A stretch of 60,431 nt of DNA from an uncultured bacterium (lineage in GTDB: Bacteria > Verrucomicrobiota > Lentisphaeria > Victivallales > UBA1829). The notes below the pieces were generated by a model. That model was given only the letters and a program-made list of their open reading frames with translations, did not search any database and had not been told where the DNA came from. The DNA is taken from the NCBI GenBank assembly GCA_949292215.1, contig CASEYW010000064.1, forward strand, positions 1 to 60,431, written 5' to 3'. Positions 54,069 through 60,431 of the stretch are shown in pieces (position 1 is the first letter of the stretch; every line of letters begins with the position of its first letter). Made by a program: the position numbers and the translations under genes.

Positions 54069-55218
54069 CCAGCGGATCGGAGGGCGATTCGTTCACGATT
54101 CTCACGCCTTCCCGTGCCGCCTGTTCGGAAACGAAGTATTCGTCATAAGTCAACTGACCGAAGCGGATCAGGGCGGGTGTTTCGAGTTTCAGTCCGTTCA
54201 GGGTGCCATGCCCCTGCATCATGATGAGACCGTAGGCTGCGGAGTCCCGGATCACGGTGGTCCGTCCCGGCAGAACGGTCAGTTCCTTGGCACTGACAGC
54301 GTCGGACTTGTAGCAGATCCAGACCTCGCGGCAGCCGTCTTCCCGCATCTCGGCTTCCGGACGGACCGGACACGGACTCATGAACCGGTGTGCCTTGAGT
54401 TCCGGATCGACATTGAGTTCCCAGTCGATGACATCAAGCAGATAGTCGTAGTCACCGACTTTGTCTTTCGGGCAATCCTTCCAGAGCAGAGACTCCGGTA
54501 CAATCTGATTGTCCACCAGCGACTGGTACATGGCGTAGACATCCGATGCCGCCTGCGGTTCATAGGTGCAGAGGCTTCCCGGTGCATGAAGCAGTCCGGG
54601 AGGAACATCCCATCCGGTTCCGGGCTCAAGACGATAAGCGCGGGAGAGATTTGTCAGTTTGTTGTCGCCTTTTGTGAAATTCTTCAGGCACTCCCGGACC
54701 TGATCCTTTGTCGTTCCCGGTTCCAGTCCGAAGAAGGTGTACGGGAAATGCCCTCCGTGATTGTTCACCTGAGGTGGAAAATAGTAACACTCCGGTTTGC
54801 CGCGCTGTCCGACCAGCTTTGCGTGCCGGTCCCGGTGGTGGATATGGTGCGGCAGCGGGCCGAGATTGTCGAAGAATTTGGAAAAGATCGGCCAGGCGTG
54901 GTACTTGTTCCAGAGCCGTTCCCCGATCAGGTCCGCTCCAAGTTCTTCGACTGCATCCCGCAGAGTGACCAGTTCGTCGTGTTCGCAGACCACCCGGCTG
55001 ACTCCCTCGTCTTTCGGGGTCAGCGGGCCGTTATCCGCCGGAGTCGTGGAGGCGAACCATCGTTCGTCGATACCGCCGCGTTCGCCGCCGAGCGCGTAGT
55101 AGTCGTCCGGATGCAGTTTGATGCGGCGGCCCGGAATGCAGAAGGAGCGAGGCACCCAGTTCGGCGCCAGACGCAGAATCCCGTTCCCGGATTCGAATGC
55201 CAGTTTCAGTTCTTTCAT
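53995..55218 (-). CDS. mannose-6-phosphate isomerase-like cupin
   Basis: 407 residues without a signal peptide. A cluster of His (PLPHHIHHRDRHAKLV) and a later Glu (KPECYYFPP) follow the metal-binding pattern of class I phosphomannose isomerase-type cupins. GTGWDVPPGLLHAPGSLCTYEPQ and PGRTTVIRDSAAYGLIMMQG fit further cupin strands. It may isomerise or bind a sugar released by the enzyme of the preceding gene, with which it overlaps by four bases. The assignment to manA function itself is not safe. The 3' end overlaps the convergent membrane protein gene. Confidence 0.65.
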   Translation of the reverse strand: MKELKLAFESGNGILRLAPNWVPRSFCIPGRRIKLHPDDYYALGGERGGIDERWFASTTPADNGPLTPKDEGVSRVVCEHDELVTLRDAVEELGADLIGERLWNKYHAWPIFSKFFDNLGPLPHHIHHRDRHAKLVGQRGKPECYYFPPQVNNHGGHFPYTFFGLEPGTTKDQVRECLKNFTKGDNKLTNLSRAYRLEPGTGWDVPPGLLHAPGSLCTYEPQAASDVYAMYQSLVDNQIVPESLLWKDCPKDKVGDYDYLLDVIDWELNVDPELKAHRFMSPCPVRPEAEMREDGCREVWICYKSDAVSAKELTVLPGRTTVIRDSAAYGLIMMQGHGTLNGLKLETPALIRFGQLTYDEYFVSEQAAREGVRIVNESPSDPLVMLKHFGPANPDLNVRCSERNVLQ

Positions 55219-57278
55219 TTTTTCTTCTCCCAGATTTCAATCAGTTCTGTAGTTTCGAGTGAATTCAGACAAAGGGACAGAATGCCGTTCCGGAACGTGA
55301 ACTCCTGATCTGCTCCGTCCGATGCGCGGATCAGGCGTTCCGGAACGAATCCTTCCGGCAGACGGATCGAAAGCGCAGTCTCGTTCAGCGGGATGTTCGG
55401 CAGCTCCTCCTGGTAGTTGACGACTCCCAGCAGATATGCTCTCTCTTTTGAACTCTTCAGCAGTGTGAGTTCCGTACTGCCCGGCAGATGTTCCGACGCG
55501 GTCAGAAATTCCGGCGCGAATTCCCGGAACAGTTCCATCCCGAAACGTTCCTGCGAATACTGGCGATGCATCAGAAGCGGGGAATAGAGATAGACGCATC
55601 GGCCTTTGCCGTACCGGTTGACTGCTAGTCCCGCATATCCCGTCGGAATTCCAGGCGGATTGGAGTGAATGGACGCATACTGTTCCGCGTCATCGCAGGG
55701 GAAATGCGGAAGAACGACCGTTCCGCGCACCTCCGCCGTGGTCGCTTTCACCAGCGGGGAATGCGGTCCGCGGACCGAGATCAGCTCCTCTTCTCTGCCG
55801 GGATCCAGATAGCTGACCGTATCGCTCATCTTTCCGCTCCAGGAGACCCCGAAGACATCGGCAAGACGGAAGTCTCCGCCGCATCGTCCGTCGGGATCGT
55901 AAAGCGAGGTTTTTCCGGTTGCGATCAGTGTTCCTCCGTTTTTTACAAAAGTCCGGAGTCGTTCACACTCCACGTCCGAGAGGTATGCCGCCGCGCAGAG
56001 GATGATCGTTTTGAGTTCCCGGTAATCCTCCGTCCGGTCTGTGACAACCCGGTAGGGAATGTGGAGTTTGTTAAGAATCACGCCTGCCGCGGTGACTTCA
56101 TCGACCAGAGCGTTTTTCCGGTTGTCCATGTTTCCGCCGCCCTCGTTCATCTTCGAAAGCGGAACGCCGTTCAGAGATTCATTCACGCATCCGGTCATGG
56201 AGAAATAGAGTGCAGTTCCGGCGGAGAGGACTGGAACATGTTTCTTCACCATCTCCTTGAACGGTTCCAGCCGGCGTACAATCTTGTGGAGTCGCTGGTA
56301 GAAACTCCGGTTCAGTGTACCGTCCGGATGGATGGCATCGATGAAAAAGTAGGCTCCACCGTTGGCAAGGGTGGTTGCCGCATGCAGAAAGAGCTCCTCA
56401 TCGGATTTGGTCGAGGTATGATCGTGCAGATCGACGCAGCGAGAGGTCATGAATTCAAACGGCTGATGTTTCGAGTAGGCGGAAAAGATTTTTGCGCCGA
56501 TTCTCTGCTGAGCCTTTCCTCCGTAAAAATCACCCGAGGCATAGTCGGAGGCATCCGCTGTTCCTGAGCTCTGCCCGAGGAACCAGCCGTGGAGAACCGG
56601 GGAAAACTGATGTGTCACGCTCATCTCCGGATGGATGGTTTTGACGTGATCGGTCAGCATTTGTCCGAATTCCGCCATGGAGCGTTCGCGCCAGCGCTGG
56701 AAGGAGACCCATTCGGGATTCCGCCAGTCGATAACGGTCGGGATTTCGCGTCCGGACTCCTTTCGCCAGGCTGCCCGGCAGGCGTCGCAGAAACAGACCA
56801 TCGGCCAGAAAGTCATGTCGATGAAGAGTCCGGCAACGGGATAGGCGGTCACTTCTTCGAGTTGTTTCCGGCAGAACGCACCGTACTCCGCATTGTTCGG
56901 ACAGCTGTAATGATAGCGACCTCCATGTGTGTTTCCTTCGCAGTCCCGCATGCGCCAGGATTCATGCGTTTTCGCCGACCAGTTATGATAGATGATCGTG
57001 TAGTAGGCGATGGGTACGATCCGCTCTTTTCGCAGAAGTTCCACCGTTTCCCCAAAGAGATCCCGTCCATTCAGATTTCCATGCGGATGTCCGCTGGAGG
57101 TCGGATAGTAGCAGTTGCCGTTGTGATCGCAGGCGTAGACCATGGAGGCTTCCACTCCGGCGAGTTTCACCATCTCCACGTAGTTTTGCGGATCAAATCG
57201 GCTCATGAACTCCGGAAGCAGATCTGTGATGTGGTTGTCAATCAGAAGTCTGGAATAGCATTTTTCCATCCATGGCAT
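55215..57278 (-). CDS. GHL6-like glycosidase with beta-galactosidase trimerisation domain
   Basis: 687 residues without a signal peptide. Residues ~1-340 form a TIM-barrel hydrolase-like domain (SMVYACDHNGNCYYPTSSGH, YPVAGLFIDMTFWPMVCFCDACR) like the 'hypothetical glycosyl hydrolase 6' group and alpha-fucosidase/GH42-like proteins. Residues ~365-590 resemble the beta-galactosidase trimerisation fold (TIILCAAAYLSDVECERLRTFVKNGGTLI in two pieces, GKGRCVYLYSPL). A C-terminal beta domain follows. AAAGGAG lies seven bases before ATG. It is likely cytoplasmic and acts on an imported oligosaccharide. It is divergent from an AraC gene. Confidence 0.75.
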   Translation of the reverse strand: MPWMEKCYSRLLIDNHITDLLPEFMSRFDPQNYVEMVKLAGVEASMVYACDHNGNCYYPTSSGHPHGNLNGRDLFGETVELLRKERIVPIAYYTIIYHNWSAKTHESWRMRDCEGNTHGGRYHYSCPNNAEYGAFCRKQLEEVTAYPVAGLFIDMTFWPMVCFCDACRAAWRKESGREIPTVIDWRNPEWVSFQRWRERSMAEFGQMLTDHVKTIHPEMSVTHQFSPVLHGWFLGQSSGTADASDYASGDFYGGKAQQRIGAKIFSAYSKHQPFEFMTSRCVDLHDHTSTKSDEELFLHAATTLANGGAYFFIDAIHPDGTLNRSFYQRLHKIVRRLEPFKEMVKKHVPVLSAGTALYFSMTGCVNESLNGVPLSKMNEGGGNMDNRKNALVDEVTAAGVILNKLHIPYRVVTDRTEDYRELKTIILCAAAYLSDVECERLRTFVKNGGTLIATGKTSLYDPDGRCGGDFRLADVFGVSWSGKMSDTVSYLDPGREEELISVRGPHSPLVKATTAEVRGTVVLPHFPCDDAEQYASIHSNPPGIPTGYAGLAVNRYGKGRCVYLYSPLLMHRQYSQERFGMELFREFAPEFLTASEHLPGSTELTLLKSSKERAYLLGVVNYQEELPNIPLNETALSIRLPEGFVPERLIRASDGADQEFTFRNGILSLCLNSLETTELIEIWEKKK

Positions 57279-57318
57279 GCTGTATCTCCTTTGTAAAGAT
57301 TCTCAGTGCGGAATATAT

Positions 57319-57324
57319 TATAAT
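57319..57324 (+). promoter_or_regulatory. -10 box in the divergent region
   Basis: TATAAT on plus overlaps an ATTATA (57317-57322) that reads TATAAT on minus. Neither has a clear -35 box, which fits activator-dependent divergent promoters for the AraC gene and the GHL6 operon. Confidence 0.45.
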
Positions 57325-57375
57325 GAAAAAAAAGAAAATAAACAGAAGAAAAATCTATCAAAGACAGCACAAATC

Positions 57376-58248
57376 ATGCTTTTTGAATGGTTGGCAACCC
57401 TGAATCCCGAACATGGTCCCGTATGGAGCGGTTCCTGGCCGCGCGGTCGGATTGAACCGAATCGCAGGATTTATGATTTTGAACTGGTTTATTTCAGTCG
57501 CGGTGAGGGACGGATCGTGACAGAGAAAGGGACTTTTTACTGTGTTGGCGGTTCGGCAATTCTGATTCCGCCAGGGATGACGCACTGCACGATCGCTGAT
57601 TCCGCCGTTGAGCGCTGGTGCATTCACTTTGACTGGTATTCCGACTGTCGTGCACATCGGGAGGCACCGCTGATTTTCGTCTATGCCGATGATGTCCGGG
57701 AATATCGTCCGGAGCTTGCTGCGACAGTTCCGCCGCTTCCCCCCGGAATGGATTTCCCGTTTTTCCGCCGCCGCCTTCCGCCGGAATTTCCGGAACGGGT
57801 CCGGCACCATTTTCAAATTTATCCCGACTCTCCGGGGCGGATGCTGGAACGGAAAGGAATTCTCCTGGAAATTCTGGGGCTCCTGTTTCAGGAGGCTGAG
57901 GAGAGTTCTGTTCCCGGTCAGGGAGAGGGACGGTCGAATCGGACCTTTTTCCGGACAAAAAACCGCATTGACGGCAGCTTTTCCGATCCGGAACTTTGCG
58001 TATCGCGTCTGGCGGAGGAGGCGCACGTGACACCGAATCATCTTTCCCGGGTTTTCAAGCGGGAACTGGGAATTTCTCCGCTGGATTATCTGCTGGTCCG
58101 GCATCTGGAACACGCATCGAAGCTGCTGCGCGGGACTCCCATGACGGTACGGGAGATCGCTTTCGCCTGCGGTTTTCATGATCCAAATTACTTCATCCGC
58201 GTCTATCGGAAACGAACGGGTGTTCCGCCGGGGGCATCGCGGTCGTGA
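57376..58248 (+). CDS. AraC-family transcriptional regulator
   Basis: 290 residues from ATG 57376; the frame is open from 57277 but its first 33 residues are Lys/Asn-rich and overlap the divergent promoter region. A cupin sensor occupies ~1-120 (GRIVTEKGTFYCVGGSAILIPPGM). The C-terminal AraC domain (~200-285) has CVSRLAEEAHVTPNHLSRVF and VREIAFACGFHDPNYFIRVY. It is divergent from the GHL6-cupin operon, which it probably activates on sensing its sugar. Confidence 0.88.
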   Translation: MLFEWLATLNPEHGPVWSGSWPRGRIEPNRRIYDFELVYFSRGEGRIVTEKGTFYCVGGSAILIPPGMTHCTIADSAVERWCIHFDWYSDCRAHREAPLIFVYADDVREYRPELAATVPPLPPGMDFPFFRRRLPPEFPERVRHHFQIYPDSPGRMLERKGILLEILGLLFQEAEESSVPGQGEGRSNRTFFRTKNRIDGSFSDPELCVSRLAEEAHVTPNHLSRVFKRELGISPLDYLLVRHLEHASKLLRGTPMTVREIAFACGFHDPNYFIRVYRKRTGVPPGASRS

Positions 58249-58257
58249 AGGGGGAAT

Positions 58258-58293
58258 GGAGAGCGGACAGGGGAGGATGCCGTCCGCTGCTCC
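58258..58293. terminator. hairpin between convergent genes
   Basis: GGAGAGCGGAC pairs with GTCCGCT-G-CTCC (11 pairs, one bulged G). It lies between the convergent AraC and GH16 genes and may serve both, but no T run follows. Confidence 0.4.
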
Positions 58294-58308
58294 GATGGGC
58301 GGAGAAGA

Positions 58309-59139
58309 TTATGATTCTTTCACTTCATCATAGACACGGACGTAATCCACGATGAAATAGTCGGGAAGAACCGCTTTTTTGAGTTTTTCATCGGGCTGAT
58401 CGCTGTACCGGTAGCCCATGCATTCGGTGGAGACCAGAATGAACTGTTCATGGCAGGAGACGGGACCTTCGACGCGCCACGATTCCTTGCCGTCGATGTA
58501 ATAGACATAGCCGTTTTCGCTCCAGTCAAGACCGAAGACGTGGAATCCGTCGGGGGTCTCCTCCAGCTTCCGTTCCCCGGAACCGACGTGCTGATGGTCG
58601 TCGCCGTATCCGCCCCAGTGGTTGTTGTGGGAAACAATGCCGTTTGGCGCGAAACTTTCCATGATGTCGACTTCAACACCGCACTCCTCCGGATTCAAGG
58701 ACGCACCGATGATCGGGGACTGAAGCCAGAATGCAGACCACCAGCCGGGCTGGGTCTGAAGTTTGCAGCGGATCTCGTAATATCCGTATTTGTGCATAAA
58801 TTTCGGTTCCTGAAGTTTGGCGACAGGCCAGAACATCTTCTCTTTTTTGGCTTTCTGATCCGCTTCATAGAAGATTTTTCCGGGGCGGTCCATGAAATTG
58901 GAACCGGTCTGGAGGTGTGGTGAGTAGAATTGTCCATCTTTTTCAATAAGGGTCAGGAGGAGATTTCCTTTTCCGTCGAGTACGGCGCCCTCGTCGGTGA
59001 ACGTGTTGTGCCGCTGCTGGAGCAGATGGAGCCGGAAATCCCATTTTGTGCGGTCGAGTTCCGTACCATCGAATTCATCGTGCCAGACAAGTTTCCATTT
59101 TTTCCCTGCGGGGAGCAGGCTTTTCGCGTGGTCTGTCAT
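58309..59139 (-). CDS. GH16-family glycosidase
   Basis: 276 residues with no signal peptide. The GH16 jelly roll has LVWHDEFDGTELDRTKWDF at the start, YGYYEIRCKLQTQPGWWSAFWL, and the catalytic E-x-D-x-x-E as EVDIMES near residues 155-161. The first Glu is the expected nucleophile and the last the acid/base. FHVFGLDWSENGYVYYIDGK is also typical. GH16 enzymes cleave beta-1,3/1,4-glucans or galactans. AGGA lies seven bases before ATG. The absence of a signal peptide is odd, since most GH16 enzymes are exported. It is divergent from the AraC gene at 59321. Confidence 0.92.
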   Translation of the reverse strand: MTDHAKSLLPAGKKWKLVWHDEFDGTELDRTKWDFRLHLLQQRHNTFTDEGAVLDGKGNLLLTLIEKDGQFYSPHLQTGSNFMDRPGKIFYEADQKAKKEKMFWPVAKLQEPKFMHKYGYYEIRCKLQTQPGWWSAFWLQSPIIGASLNPEECGVEVDIMESFAPNGIVSHNNHWGGYGDDHQHVGSGERKLEETPDGFHVFGLDWSENGYVYYIDGKESWRVEGPVSCHEQFILVSTECMGYRYSDQPDEKLKKAVLPDYFIVDYVRVYDEVKES

Positions 59140-59273
59140 TTTGCCATCCTTTTTTTGTTGTTCGACGCCCTGTTGCGTCGGATTGTTTCATCTGGAATGT
59201 ATCCCGTTTTCCGTTCATCCGCAAGAGACGCGCGTGCCAAAAAATCAGAAGATTTGTGCCAGATTCTCTTGCG

Positions 59274-59302
59274 TTGCGAATGGTTTCGTGATAGAGTATT
59301 TT
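59274..59302 (+). promoter_or_regulatory. promoter of the AraC gene
   Basis: TTGCGA (59274-59279), 17-base spacer, TATTTT (59297-59302), with transcription start near 59309 and a very short leader. A moderate match. Confidence 0.5.
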
Positions 59303-59320
59303 GAAAATGGGAGAGTGAGT

Positions 59321-60199
59321 ATGCTGTATGAAACGGATCTTTCCGCGCAGAGGAGAGTTGTGCCGTTTCCGTTTCCGGTGGAGCGGTTCGGAAGCACGGT
59401 CGGTGAGCAGCGGAAGGAGTATGATTTTTATTTTACGGACAAATTTGAAGTCTGCATCCGCATTTCGTCCGGCGAAGAGGAGTTCGCCGTGGATCGGATT
59501 GACGGCAAAGTCTACAGGACGCACTTTCCGCATGTTCTGATCAAATATCCGTTCCGCCCGTTTTCGAATGCACTGCCGTATCCGCGGAACTCATTTCATT
59601 TCAGCTATTCGCTGAAGTCTCTGGAGCTGATGAGAGCCCGGGGAATTCTGCCGGAAGAGATCGCCTGGGAGATTGAATTGAATGGGGAGATTACAGAGCT
59701 GATCCGCAAACTGACCGATTATCAGAATCACTCGCTGGAAGACGGTGTGGCTGACCGGATCGACGTAGCGTGCTTCCAGCTGCTTCAGGAGTTGATTTTC
59801 ATGACGAAAATGCCGAAAACGAGGCATGACGGCAATCGGGACCGGATCATGGCGATTGCCTCTGCGTTGAAATTTCACTTCAATCGAGAGGTTGATCTGG
59901 AGGAGCTGGCGCTGAAGCACGGGATGTCGCGGCGCACTTTTTTCCGTTACTGGGGGATGTATTTTTCGGAATCTCCGGCGGAGTATGTGCGCAGTCTCAA
60001 ACTGTCGGAGGCGGCGCGGCAGCTGCGGGAGACGAATCACAGAATCGGGGAAATCACGGCATTCCTCAATTTTTCCGATTCGGCATACCTTTCGAAACTC
60101 TTCAGACAGCGCTACGGGATGACACCTCTGCGGTATCGTGCGCTCCATTTCGCGGAACAGTTCGATTCCGCTCCGGGACGTTCGCGGATCAGAGCGTGA
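59321..60199 (+). CDS. AraC-family transcriptional regulator
   Basis: 292 residues from ATG 59321 (GGGAGAG upstream). The open frame from 58997 would cross the GH16 start and its promoter and is rejected. The N-terminal ~170 residues are a sensor domain without clear cupin motifs. The C-terminal AraC domain (~195-285) has EVDLEELALKHGMSRRTFFRYW and IGEITAFLNFSDSAYLSKLF (two pieces). It likely regulates the divergent GH16 gene. Confidence 0.88.
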   Translation: MLYETDLSAQRRVVPFPFPVERFGSTVGEQRKEYDFYFTDKFEVCIRISSGEEEFAVDRIDGKVYRTHFPHVLIKYPFRPFSNALPYPRNSFHFSYSLKSLELMRARGILPEEIAWEIELNGEITELIRKLTDYQNHSLEDGVADRIDVACFQLLQELIFMTKMPKTRHDGNRDRIMAIASALKFHFNREVDLEELALKHGMSRRTFFRYWGMYFSESPAEYVRSLKLSEAARQLRETNHRIGEITAFLNFSDSAYLSKLFRQRYGMTPLRYRALHFAEQFDSAPGRSRIRA

Positions 60200-60228
60200 T
60201 GCGCCTCCTCTTTTTTCCGGAAGATTTG

Positions 60229-60257
60229 TTGAAAAAAGTCCGATTCCGATGTATCTT
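60229..60257 (+). promoter_or_regulatory. promoter of the purine gene
   Basis: TTGAAA (60229-60234), 17-base spacer, TATCTT (60252-60257), 38 bases before the start codon. Confidence 0.55.
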
Positions 60258-60294
60258 ACCGGCATGTTTTTCAAACTGAAAGGACAAGGGAAAA

Positions 60295-60431
60295 ATGATG
60301 GATCACAGAATCGAAATCGCTGTCAAGCCGGAATGGCATGACGCAAGAGGCGAGGCGGCGTTGAAGAAGATTACGGATTTTCTTCAGGAGAACGTTGTTT
60401 CCGTCCGGACCAGGGATGTCTTCACCGTCTC
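60295..60431 (+). CDS. purL: PurS-like N-terminus of phosphoribosylformylglycinamidine synthase (partial)
   Basis: The window ends after about 45 residues. The visible part (HRIEIAVKPEWHDARGEAAL, VVSVRTRDVFTV) follows the PurS pattern of a short beta-alpha-beta unit with K-P-x-x-x-D-x-x-G and V-x-x-V-R. In many bacteria PurS is a separate ~80-residue subunit. In others it is fused in front of PurL. The N-terminal MDHRIEIAVKP suggests the fused form, but the end is not visible. It would act in purine synthesis, turning FGAR into FGAM. AAGGG precedes ATG; ATG 60298 is equally possible. Confidence 0.65.
   Translation, partial: MMDHRIEIAVKPEWHDARGEAALKKITDFLQENVVSVRTRDVFTV

Noticed and set aside
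53959..55308. 449-residue open frame on plus
   Set aside because: Antisense to the cupin gene; no ribosome site or domain.
1..60431. CRISPR array, insertion sequence or rRNA
   Set aside because: No regularly spaced repeats, transposase motifs or rRNA-like sequence were seen.

Overview
The window looks like chromosome from a PVC-superphylum bacterium, most likely a Lentisphaerota/Victivallis-type glycan degrader. The evidence is circumstantial: several large secreted glycosidases, each beside a type II pseudopilin-like protein; many AraC-type sensors; a MoxR-DUF58-transglutaminase operon; and a Tad pilus locus rich in Ser/Thr kinases. No rRNA or complete tRNA gene is present, so the assignment is an inference from gene content.

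Layout. (1) 1-2256: the right end of an integrated element that is visibly AT-richer than the rest. It holds a phage-virion-like protein, a beta-flower-like protein and a tyrosine integrase. It ends in a 3' tRNA fragment (2191-2216) followed by a strong terminator. (2) 2867-15170, minus strand: two glycosidase/pseudopilin cassettes with their regulators (a GntR/LacI-type hybrid and an AraC protein). Near-consensus sigma70 promoters decide several start codons. (3) 15171-16079: no convincing gene, but a candidate structured RNA (15602-15753), a hairpin and a strong intrinsic terminator. (4) 16110-40021, plus strand: one long, tightly packed Tad/Flp-type locus. It encodes two small Flp-like pilins, a prepilin peptidase, two TadE-like proteins, a TadG-like protein, CpaB, a CpaC secretin, a CpaF ATPase with an N-terminal FHA domain, TadB and TadC. 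Interleaved with these are two membrane Ser/Thr kinases with PEGA-like and Sel1 repeats, two further FHA membrane proteins (one with two FHA domains), a PP2C phosphatase, a minimal Bud32-like kinase and a lipoprotein. (5) 40110-45721: an AraC regulator divergent from a three-gene secreted glycosidase/pseudopilin operon. (6) 45891-50397, minus: MoxR ATPase, DUF58 protein and TgpA-like transglutaminase. (7) 50741-54068: a sugar O-acetyltransferase and a PadR/membrane-protein pair. (8) 53995-60199: cytoplasmic sugar-processing genes (mannose-6-phosphate-isomerase-like cupin, GHL6-type hydrolase, GH16) with two AraC regulators. (9) From 60295: the start of a purine synthesis gene with a PurS-like N-terminus.

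The most unusual system is region 4. The pilus machinery and a full phospho-Thr signalling set (writer kinases, eraser phosphatase, FHA readers) sit in one transcription unit, and an FHA reader is fused to the motor ATPase itself. A threonine motif (T-[SG]-[VI]-T-[RK]-F) occurs three times at an exact 26-residue period in one FHA protein and in related form beside the FHA domains of two others. It resembles the phospho-Thr switch of GarA/OdhI proteins. I propose a phosphorylation-gated Tad pilus or secretion machine. Canonical TadZ/CpaE, CpaD and TadD genes are absent from the locus.
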